A stretch of DNA of 5,088 bases from Desulfatirhabdium butyrativorans. GTDB taxonomy: Bacteria; Desulfobacterota; Desulfobacteria; Desulfobacterales; DYRK01. Under the pieces are notes generated by a model. That model did not search any database, had not been told where the DNA came from, and saw nothing but the letters and a program-made list of their open reading frames with translations. The translations under genes and the position numbers were made by a program. The DNA lies in assembly GCA_020718785.1 (NCBI GenBank), contig DYRK01000105.1, forward strand, positions 1 to 5,088. Direction: 5' to 3'. The first letter of the stretch is position 1, and each line of letters opens with the position of its first letter. Of the stretch, positions 1-5,088 are shown piece by piece.

Positions 1-1054
1 TTGCCGGCGATCCTGTCCGGTTCACAATCCTTTTGCGGATTGCAGAAGCAGGCATGGACGCTGCCACACAGGTTTCTGACGATTGTGCGTAAGTGTTTCC
101 GTAATTATTTCTGATTGCCGACAATCCCTGGACACCGTCATTGCCCATTCCCGAAAGAATAACTCCTGTTGCATAACTGCCGAAAGCATGTGCAGCCGAC
201 TGCATTGCCGCATCAATAGAAGGCTTATATCCGTTGATATCCGGAGCCGAACTCAGGCAGATTCTGCCGCCGGAAGAAATTATCAGATGATGATCTCCCG
301 GCGCAAGCAGTACGGTTCCGGGCTTTAAAAACTCTCCTTCTGCAGCCTCACGCACGGGAAAGGGAAACACCCGGTTCAACTGTTCTGCCAGAATTCTCGT
401 AAAATTTTCCGGTATATGCTGGACAATTACCAGCGGAAAAGGCTCTGCTTTGAATTTTTCGGATTTCCCCAGACAAGACAGCAATTCTTTCAGCGCAAGG
501 GGACCGCCAGCGGATGCCCCGATCACTGCTACCTGCGAGAAACTGAATCCCGATGTTCCCTGAAATCCGAATTTCGAATTCCTGATTCCGATACTAAGGG
601 CTTCGCCATCTATGTCCCGTGATTTCAGCGACGGAATATTGCGGATGACTTTTATCCGGGCAGCAGCCCTGACTTTGGCGATGATCTCCCGGCGGAGAAT
701 ATCAGGCGGAATCGCCGATTCCGAAGAATATTTGAAAATAAAATCAACGGCTCCGAGTGAAAGCCCTGTATTTGTTTTATGTGCCGCTTCTTTGCTCACC
801 CCGCTGATAAGAACTACTGGCGTAGGGCAATTCGCCATGATACATCTGAGCGCATCCAGACCGCTCAGAACCGGCATATTCAAATCCAAAGTGATCACAT
901 CGGGCTGATACGATCTGACACTCTCAACCGCATCTTTTCCGTTACATACTGTACTGATAACACGGATTGCCGGGTCCGATTCAAGATATTGCGTCAGCAG
1001 ACGGCAGATAAAAGGAGAGTCATCCGCTACTATGACGCGAACGGACTCAGACAT
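1..1054 (-). CDS. cheB: CheB chemotaxis protein-glutamate methylesterase/glutamine deamidase (3' partial)
   Basis: Response-regulator methylesterase that removes methyl groups from, and deamidates, glutamate/glutamine sites on chemoreceptors; activated by CheA phosphorylation, cytoplasmic. 351 codons are visible with no stop. Receiver domain 1-120: acidic pair D11/D12, phosphoacceptor D57 in TLDLNMP, S84, K108. The linker spans about 125-172. The methylesterase domain starts near 173 with the triad S181 (GASAGGP), H213 (VQHIP) and D306 (GMGNDGV), plus KPSID 277-281 and the late motif SMPASAI 333-339. Family members run to about 350 residues, so only a short tail should be missing. The ATG at 1054 is the natural start, because the receiver's first strand begins at residue 5 and an in-frame TGA lies 9 bases upstream. 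No clear Shine-Dalgarno precedes it. K108 is followed by Tyr instead of the usual Pro. Its likely kinase is the CheA at 2241-5088. Confidence 0.96.
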   Translation of the reverse strand, partial: MSESVRVIVADDSPFICRLLTQYLESDPAIRVISTVCNGKDAVESVRSYQPDVITLDLNMPVLSGLDALRCIMANCPTPVVLISGVSKEAAHKTNTGLSLGAVDFIFKYSSESAIPPDILRREIIAKVRAAARIKVIRNIPSLKSRDIDGEALSIGIRNSKFGFQGTSGFSFSQVAVIGASAGGPLALKELLSCLGKSEKFKAEPFPLVIVQHIPENFTRILAEQLNRVFPFPVREAAEGEFLKPGTVLLAPGDHHLIISSGGRICLSSAPDINGYKPSIDAAMQSAAHAFGSYATGVILSGMGNDGVQGLSAIRNNYGNTYAQSSETCVAASMPASAIRKRIVNRTGSPA

Positions 1055-1068
1055 AATGATTCAAGTGA

Positions 1069-1100
1069 GAATTGAGAATTGAATATTCATTTCTCAATTC
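1069..1100. repeat. AT-rich palindrome with heptamer repeats upstream of cheB
   Basis: Perfect 10-bp arms GAATTGAGAA (1069-1078) and TTCTCAATTC (1091-1100) enclose a 12-base loop that itself contains the palindrome GAATATTC. The left side also holds two tandem copies of the heptamer GAGAATT (1067-1080). The element covers the TGA stop of the SEC-C gene and ends 14 bases before the cheB ATG. It has no T-tract and a weak stem, so it is not an obvious terminator. A dispersed repeat or a hairpin in the cheB leader are both possible. Confidence 0.82.
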
Positions 1101-1510
1101 CCCTCCTTCCCGCAGCAATACTTATATTTCTTACCGCTTCCGCAGGAGCATGGTTCATTTCTGCCGACTTTTTTGTTACTTATTACGGTAAATTTTTTTC
1201 TGTCAAAAGGCTGACGGACTTCTTCCTCATCATCATCTTCTTCCTCATCGTCGTTCTCGTCCTCTTTTTTATAATAAAAATCATCCGGCTTTGACCGCAC
1301 TATCCTCATGAAAAACTCGCTTATTACCAATACGGTGATAATAAAAGCAGAAACAAAGGTTGCGGCGATAGAAATCGCCGAGCATTGGAACAATGTCAGC
1401 GGAAGTACCAATGAAAGAAGATAGCCCGCTCCGATAAAGGCTCCGGCAGAAACGATTATCAAAATGACGATCAGGAAAAGAAAAGTTGCAATTTTGATGA
1501 GTATTTTCAT
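1094..1510 (-). CDS. Small membrane protein with two hydrophobic segments, acidic linker and C-terminal SEC-C motif
   Basis: A 138-residue protein with no recognisable enzyme domain. Hydrophobic segments lie at about 4-37 (long and perhaps kinked by Gly/Ala) and 44-66. A basic and aromatic stretch follows, then an almost wholly acidic run at 83-97 (EDENDDEEEDDDEEE), then a C-terminal SEC-C motif: RNEPCSCGSGKKYKYCC, with C121, C123, C132 and C133 as likely zinc ligands. The motif is known from the SecA C-terminus, where it binds zinc and contacts SecB and ribosomes; it also occurs on many unrelated proteins, so a role in secretion is only a possibility. The C-terminal tail is probably cytoplasmic. 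The start at 1510 has GGGA 6 bases upstream; an in-frame ATG at 1534 adds eight residues but has a less convincing site. It lies between the phosphatase and cheB and is probably co-transcribed. Confidence 0.8.
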   Translation of the reverse strand: MKILIKIATFLFLIVILIIVSAGAFIGAGYLLSLVLPLTLFQCSAISIAATFVSAFIITVLVISEFFMRIVRSKPDDFYYKKEDENDDEEEDDDEEEVRQPFDRKKFTVISNKKVGRNEPCSCGSGKKYKYCCGKEGN

Positions 1511-2138
1511 ATCGGTTCCCGTTTTTATGCACATCTCCGGATAATATTTTTTTATAAGACAGTTCTTTTTTAATTGCTTCGATATCCGAATCTTTTATGA
1601 ATTCAATGAGATTGCTCCATATCTGATGAAATCCGAACCCGCCTTTTACCATTTCATCAACAGCCTGCTGTCTGTCCCAGCCCTGAATAACGATTCTGTA
1701 CATGGCGCACATCAGACCCGTTCTGTCGGCTCCGTGTTTGCAATGCACAAGAAAGGGACCGTTTTCTTTCACGGAAACAATTTTCAGAAATTTTACTACA
1801 TCCTCTGTTTTCGCATTCCATGCACGGGTCTTTATATGCTCTGGCTTTAAATCGAGTCCCTTGATAATATCCCTGTCAGAATTCGATGATCTGAGATTGA
1901 TAACGGTTTTTATCCCCAATCGGCAAGCTGTCTGCATTCCCTCCTGAGAGGGCTGTGCGCTTCTGTAAAGATTTTCAGATACTCTGAAAAAATTCGGAAG
2001 CCCGGCTGCGGATATGGGCTTGGCCCATTCCGCTGAAAAAACGGGTTTCATCCATCCCGGAGTACAGGCGGAAATAAATATTGCTATCAATATGATAAGC
2101 TTATGATTTATATTGAATCTGCACATATTCCTCATCAT
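1281..2138 (-). CDS. Lipoprotein-type dual-specificity/tyrosine phosphatase (C-terminal boundary uncertain)
   Basis: Predicted Cys-dependent phosphatase that removes phosphate from Tyr or Ser/Thr residues. Numbered from the ATG at 2138, it begins with a lipoprotein signal: basic n-region, hydrophobic LIILIAIF, lipobox ISAC with lipidated C25. The domain follows at about 40-197, with NLYRSAQPS, GIKTVINLRS and the P-loop HCKHGADRTG (C133 nucleophile, R139). A membrane-anchored periplasmic protein is expected, like periplasmic TpbA of Pseudomonas (analogy only). The frame is open from 2201, but the first 21 residues come from the REP repeat and are probably not translated. Starts at 2138, 2135 and 2126 are possible; GAGG lies only 3 bases before the last. 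The domain should end near residue 197, yet the frame runs on for 88 unremarkable residues and overlaps the next gene by about 230 bases. An A7 run sits at that point, so an indel or slippage is suspected. The true substrate is unknown. Confidence 0.82.
   Translation of the reverse strand: MMRNMCRFNINHKLIILIAIFISACTPGWMKPVFSAEWAKPISAAGLPNFFRVSENLYRSAQPSQEGMQTACRLGIKTVINLRSSNSDRDIIKGLDLKPEHIKTRAWNAKTEDVVKFLKIVSVKENGPFLVHCKHGADRTGLMCAMYRIVIQGWDRQQAVDEMVKGGFGFHQIWSNLIEFIKDSDIEAIKKELSYKKILSGDVHKNGNRYENTHQNCNFSFPDRHFDNRFCRSLYRSGLSSFIGTSADIVPMLGDFYRRNLCFCFYYHRIGNKRVFHEDSAVKAG
1547..1553. other. Homopolymer run (A7 on the coding strand) at the end of the phosphatase domain
   Basis: The coding strand reads TAT then seven A then TATTATCC, just after the last recognisable domain residues KKELSY. 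With seven A the phosphatase frame continues to 1281 inside the SEC-C gene. With eight A it would read KKNIIRRCA and stop at TAA (1525-1527), 14 bases before the ATG of the next gene. With six A it would join the SEC-C frame and give a phosphatase-membrane-SEC-C fusion. Each outcome can be read directly from the sequence; which one is real cannot. Confidence 0.8.
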
Positions 2139-2140
2139 AC

Positions 2141-2169
2141 TGTAGAACGGGTTTGAAACCCGTTCTACA
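2141..2169. repeat. REP-like palindromic repeat, copy 1
   Basis: Perfect palindrome with 14-bp arms, TGTAGAACGGGTTT (2141-2154) and AAACCCGTTCTACA (2156-2169), around a single central G. It has the same core as the copy at 2206-2234 and the same orientation, with 36 bases between them. It ends 2 to 15 bases before the candidate starts of the phosphatase gene, so its hairpin would form in the leader of that message and could affect translation. GGGTTTGAAACCC palindromes are dispersed repeats in several bacterial genomes (general knowledge). Confidence 0.92.
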
Positions 2170-2205
2170 AGGCAGAACTTCGTAAAGAGGTCGGGCAGCA
2201 AACAC

Positions 2206-2234
2206 TGTAGAACGGGGTTTGAAACCCGTTCTGC
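2206..2234. repeat. REP-like palindromic repeat, copy 2
   Basis: Palindrome TGTAGAACGGGGTTTG continuing to AAACCCGTTCTGC. The arms pair apart from one extra G in the left arm, one T:G wobble and an unpaired outer base. It lies 6 bases past the cheA stop. In the cheA direction the hairpin is followed by AGTGTTTG, a poor U-tract, so termination would be weak. On the plus strand it is followed by TTTTT and resembles an intrinsic terminator, but no plus-strand gene leads into it. It may instead protect the 3' end of the cheA message (inference). Confidence 0.88.
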
Positions 2235-2240
2235 TTTTTG

Positions 2241-5088
2241 CTATCCGCCGGTCAGTCTGAGAACAAGATTCACAAACTCATCCGCGTTGTAGGGCTTGAC
2301 AATAAAGCCTCTGGCTCCCAGAGCTATGGCTTTGTCACGATGCTTTGCCGCAGTCCTTGAAGTGAGCATGACTACAGGGATATCTTTGTAGGAAGACTCT
2401 GCACGGAGCGCGCTCAGGAATTCATAGCCGTTCATCCGGGGCATCTCTATGTCCAGCACAATCAGATCGGGTCGGAAATTTCTCAGCCGCTCCAGCGCGT
2501 CAATGCCGTCTTTTGCTGCCGTGACCTTCCATCCCTGATCTTCCATGAGTCGTGATACTACCTGCCGGATACTTACAGAATCATCCACCACCATAATTTG
2601 CAGAGATTTTTCCGCGGCTAATTTTTCAAGCGGAACCTGCTCGGAAACAATTGTCTCAGTCCGGAAAAGCTCCTCAATATTCAGAATGGGAACCACGCTG
2701 CCGTCTCCCATAATGGTCACACCGGCAATGCCTCTGACATAACGTAGATGGGATCCCGTACTCTTGATTACGATTTCGCGCTGACCTGCCAAAGCGTCAA
2801 TCACCAGCGCGCCTCTTTGTCCCCCGGCTTCTACCACCAGCACAATCGGATGTTCCGAACCCGAGGGGGGCGGAAAAGATAATCCATCGGGGTCATCAGC
2901 CTGATTTTTCCTTATATTTAAAACCTTTGAAAGATAATAAAGCGGTAAAATCTCCTTTCCTATCTGAACCGCTTCAGATATTTCCTTTGTAATATTTTCA
3001 GGAGAGATACGGATTATTTCCTTTATTTCATTGAGTGCGACTGCAAAAAGCTGACCGCTCACGGTGAAGAGCAATGCCCGTACCGCTGCCAGCGTCATGG
3101 GGATACGGATGGTAAACTGCGTGCCTTTGCCCTGCCGGGCTGCAACCCGGATAAGTCCTTTGAGTTCATGTATATTTTCTTTGACTACATCCATCCCCAC
3201 CCCGCGTCCCGATATTTCGCTGATATTTCTGCGGGTACTGAATCCGGGCTGAAAGATAAATGCAGCCAATTCTTCTTCGGACAACTGATCTGCGCGGTCA
3301 GAAAGCTTTTCTCTTCGGACTGTCTCGCGGATAGCCTCGTAATTCAAGCCAGCACCGTCATCCATGATTCGTATTACTACCTGATTTCCCTCACGCGAGG
3401 CTGCCAATTTCACGGTTGCCACGGGCCGTTTTTTCAATGCCTGACGAAGTTCCGCGGGTTCGATTCCGTGATCCGCGGCATTTCTCAGCAGGTGCATCAG
3501 CGGATCCGTGATCTTCTCCCATATCACTCTGTCTAATTCGATATCCTCTCCCTCAATTATCAGCCGGATTTTTTTCCCCAGTCTGGCAGCAGTCTCGCGC
3601 AATGTCTGGCGCAGTTTGTTGGTAATGACGCGCATGGGAGTCATTCGGACCCGCATCATTTTATTCTGAAGTTCGCTGAGAAGAACACGCTGCCGGTTCA
3701 GCCTTCCGTCAAATTCACTGAAGATATTTGCCAGATTTGTGCCGATTGCCCCCACATCAATCACAGATTCGTTGAGGGTCCGGATAATCAGATTCAGTTC
3801 CGAATACCGGTCCAATTCCAGACTGTCAAAATCTTCGAATGCCGAATCTCCGGGAATACGTTCCCGTATCTTGGCCTGCGAATGCGAAAGCGACCTGACT
3901 TCATAGCCGATTTCCATGTCTCTGGCAATATCTCTCAGCCGGTCCCGCGAGAGATCGAGTTCGCTCAGAGTATTAATGAAAGCATCCATGCGCTGATCAA
4001 AACCGCTTAATGCGATAATCAGTTCGCCGACCAGATTGACAAGTTCGTCAACCCTGTCCATGCTGACCCGGATAGTTTTGCTTCGCTGGGAAAGAATCTC
4101 AGACAGTATCTCTTCTTCTGATGTGTCTCCCGGATAAGTCATTGGCGACTCAGGCAATTCTTCTGCCCTGTCCTCTGAAAAAAGCGTAATCTGTCCATCG
4201 GATTCCGATTCGGACACGGATTCCGACTCGGTAATTTCTCCCATACCCATAAGCTTCCGGTATCCTGACCGTAAAGCGTCAGCTTCGGCTGACCGTGCAT
4301 CGTCAGGCCGGGCGACCAGCCGTTCCAGCAGGTCTGCCGAAGACGTCAGCATGCTCACGATTTCGGGAGTGATCTCTTCAGCGGTTTCGTACAGCCAATC
4401 CAGCAGATCTTCGAAGCTGTGGGCAAAGCCCGGAATATTCGGCAGTCCAACCACCGCGGACGCACCTTTCAGGGTGTGGACAGAGCGTCTGACCTGCCGG
4501 ACAAACTCTTTCTGGGCAGGAGACATTATCACGGCAGCGGTGATCTGAGCTTCGAGGATATTCAGAGAACGCCCGAGGTCCTGCAAGTGTTCTTCGGCTT
4601 CTTCATAAAAACTTTCCAGCAGTTCCGGCGGAATAGAAAGCTGGGTCAGAGGTTCGGGGTCAGAGGTTCGGGGGGATGAAGCCTCGGACCTCGGACCTCG
4701 GACCTCGGACATGAATGAGGTATATGCGTTTTTTAATGACTCAACCCTTGAAGTCTGCGGATTCTGAGGCTGTGCCACAAGACTTTCAAGCAGATCGCCG
4801 GATTCCGATAGCAGGGCTGTTATTTCCGGCCTGATTTCCCCTGAGTTATCATGCAGATGTCTCAGCAGTTTCTCAAAGCTGAGGGCAAAGTCTGAGACAT
4901 CGGACAGTCCCGCGGCTGATGATGCTTCTTTCAGGCTATGGACAGAACGGCTGATCTGCCGGATGATTTCCCGGATATCCGGGGACATTGCCGCAGTTTC
5001 GGTGATCTTAGATTCAAGGAGGCTCAGGGACTGCCCCATTTCCTGCATATCTTTTTCAACTTCTGTGTAAAAACTTTCCGGTAATTCC
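2241..5088 (-). CDS. cheA: Hybrid CheA histidine kinase with tandem Hpt domains, CheW-like domain and C-terminal receiver (5' partial)
   Basis: Chemotaxis-type histidine kinase that autophosphorylates on Hpt histidines and passes phosphate to receivers such as its own or CheB; cytoplasmic, at receptor arrays. The frame is open to the window edge: 13 residues precede the first ATG (5048) and match the start of the second Hpt repeat, so that ATG is internal. Counting from it: Hpt-1 up to about 112 (H37 in SVHSLKEA), Hpt-2 139-267 (H191 in SVHTLKGA), Ser/Glu linker 273-284, dimerisation P3 about 325-465, ATPase with N-box HLLRNAADHG 519-528, DDGAGL 563-568, GRGVGMD 614-620 and GKGTQF 640-645, CheW-like about 655-795, receiver 816-935 with D822/D823, phosphoacceptor D866, T896 and K918. 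All catalytic motifs look intact. No P2 domain is recognisable. The layout resembles FrzE or PilL/ChpA; which pathway it serves is not determined. A REP-like hairpin follows the TAG stop by 6 bases. Confidence 0.96.
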   Translation of the reverse strand, partial: ELPESFYTEVEKDMQEMGQSLSLLESKITETAAMSPDIREIIRQISRSVHSLKEASSAAGLSDVSDFALSFEKLLRHLHDNSGEIRPEITALLSESGDLLESLVAQPQNPQTSRVESLKNAYTSFMSEVRGPRSEASSPRTSDPEPLTQLSIPPELLESFYEEAEEHLQDLGRSLNILEAQITAAVIMSPAQKEFVRQVRRSVHTLKGASAVVGLPNIPGFAHSFEDLLDWLYETAEEITPEIVSMLTSSADLLERLVARPDDARSAEADALRSGYRKLMGMGEITESESVSESESDGQITLFSEDRAEELPESPMTYPGDTSEEEILSEILSQRSKTIRVSMDRVDELVNLVGELIIALSGFDQRMDAFINTLSELDLSRDRLRDIARDMEIGYEVRSLSHSQAKIRERIPGDSAFEDFDSLELDRYSELNLIIRTLNESVIDVGAIGTNLANIFSEFDGRLNRQRVLLSELQNKMMRVRMTPMRVITNKLRQTLRETAARLGKKIRLIIEGEDIELDRVIWEKITDPLMHLLRNAADHGIEPAELRQALKKRPVATVKLAASREGNQVVIRIMDDGAGLNYEAIRETVRREKLSDRADQLSEEELAAFIFQPGFSTRRNISEISGRGVGMDVVKENIHELKGLIRVAARQGKGTQFTIRIPMTLAAVRALLFTVSGQLFAVALNEIKEIIRISPENITKEISEAVQIGKEILPLYYLSKVLNIRKNQADDPDGLSFPPPSGSEHPIVLVVEAGGQRGALVIDALAGQREIVIKSTGSHLRYVRGIAGVTIMGDGSVVPILNIEELFRTETIVSEQVPLEKLAAEKSLQIMVVDDSVSIRQVVSRLMEDQGWKVTAAKDGIDALERLRNFRPDLIVLDIEMPRMNGYEFLSALRAESSYKDIPVVMLTSRTAAKHRDKAIALGARGFIVKPYNADEFVNLVLRLTGG
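4248..4634 (-). other. Hpt domain 2 of CheA
   Basis: Second histidine phosphotransfer domain, with the canonical motif SVHTLKGASAVVGL; H191 (counted from the ATG at 5048) is the predicted phosphorylation site. It repeats domain 1 in protein and recognisably in DNA. For example, the stretches around 4381-4500 and 4861-4960 share long matching runs in the same order, so the pair arose by internal duplication. It is followed by a Ser/Glu-rich linker rather than a P2 domain. Confidence 0.9.
4644..4709. repeat. Tandem 7-base and 14-base repeats inside cheA
   Basis: On the plus strand, a 14-mer GGTCAGAGGTTCGG occurs twice in tandem (4644-4671). After a 10-base spacer, the heptamer CCTCGGA occurs four times without error (4682-4709). 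The whole block is 66 bases, or 22 codons, and stays in frame. It encodes the Hpt-1 to Hpt-2 linker from SEVRGPRSEA to TSDPEPLT, which is hydrophilic and looks unstructured. Heptamer arrays of this kind are usually intergenic; here the array sits within an open frame. Confidence 0.93.
4713..5087 (-). other. Hpt domain 1 of CheA (N-terminal edge copy)
   Basis: First visible histidine phosphotransfer domain, starting with LPESFYTEVEKD at the window edge. It aligns along its whole length with the next Hpt domain: SFY..E, the MSP turn, the SVH(S/T)LK helix, SFE.LL, EI.PEI and the closing LLE.LVA. The phosphorylatable histidine is present (SVHSLKEASSAAGL), but the usual glycine after HxLK is glutamate. 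That glycine normally leaves room for the incoming receiver, so transfer through this domain may be altered (inference). More Hpt copies could lie upstream, outside the window. Confidence 0.88.

Noticed and set aside
22..216. Minus-strand open frame of 64 codons, and plus-strand frames over 83-1075
   Set aside because: They overlap the complete CheB reading frame, whose receiver and methylesterase motifs are intact, and have no recognisable features of their own.
1079..1294. Plus-strand hydrophobic open frame of 71 codons
   Set aside because: It is the antisense of the SEC-C gene's acidic run (GAN codons read backwards give Ile/Leu/Phe/Val), so the hydrophobicity is a by-product.
2170..2205. 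Promoter for the phosphatase gene between the two palindromes
   Set aside because: No convincing -35/-10 pair at proper spacing could be read on the minus strand.
2141..2234. CRISPR repeat-spacer unit
   Set aside because: There are only two repeats, each a near-complete palindrome differing in sequence, with one 36-base spacer and no cas genes; a REP doublet fits better.
2206..2240. Intrinsic terminator on the plus strand (hairpin plus TTTTT)
   Set aside because: No plus-strand gene reads into it, and it belongs to a repeat pair; the T-run is on the wrong side for cheA.
3168..3536. Plus-strand open frames within the kinase region, also at 2545, 3064, 4351 and 4419
   Set aside because: All lie opposite the conserved CheA kinase domains, with no start context or domain signal.
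2241..5048. Taking the ATG at 5048 as the start of cheA
   Set aside because: The frame remains open upstream to the window edge, and those residues (LPESFYTEVEKD) align with the start of the second Hpt domain, so the ATG is internal.

Overview
All genes in this window lie on the minus strand, so the window reads from high to low coordinates. It holds part of a chemosensory signalling cluster. In order of transcription these are: the 3' part of a large hybrid CheA histidine kinase (5088 down to 2241, 5' end outside the window); a lipoprotein-type dual-specificity/tyrosine phosphatase (about 2138 to 1281); a small two-span membrane protein ending in a SEC-C zinc motif (1510 to 1094); and a nearly complete CheB methylesterase (1054 to the window edge). 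The two edge genes continue past the window. CheB has no stop codon here, and the first ATG visible in cheA is internal. Coding density is high, and no gene-free stretch exceeds about 100 bases.

The kinase has two tandem Hpt domains (possibly more upstream), a Ser/Glu-rich linker with no recognisable P2 domain, the CheA dimerisation and ATPase domains, a CheW-like domain and a C-terminal receiver. This layout resembles FrzE and PilL/ChpA kinases. With CheB beside it, the expected circuit is: receptor array, to CheA-Hpt, to either its own receiver or CheB, with CheB removing methyl groups from the receptors. The pathway's output (motility, type IV pili or another function) cannot be told from this window.

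The phosphatase and SEC-C genes sit between cheA and cheB and are not standard chemotaxis genes. They are bordered by short repeats: two copies of a palindromic REP-like element (core TGTAGAACGGGTTTG) between cheA and the phosphatase gene, and an AT-rich palindrome with heptamer repeats before cheB. Tandem 7-base and 14-base repeats also lie inside the cheA coding region, between the two Hpt domains.

Organism: a Gram-negative bacterium with moderate GC (roughly the upper 40s percent by eye). The lipoprotein signal, the phosphatase subtype and the abundance of heptamer and REP-like repeats recall large, repeat-rich genomes of Desulfobacterota (Desulfobacterales). This is an inference from general resemblance, not a database result.

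The points most worth checking are the heptamer repeats in cheA, where a one-copy change would shift the frame, and the A7 run at the end of the phosphatase domain. Past that run the frame overlaps the next gene by about 230 bases, which suggests an indel or slippage site.
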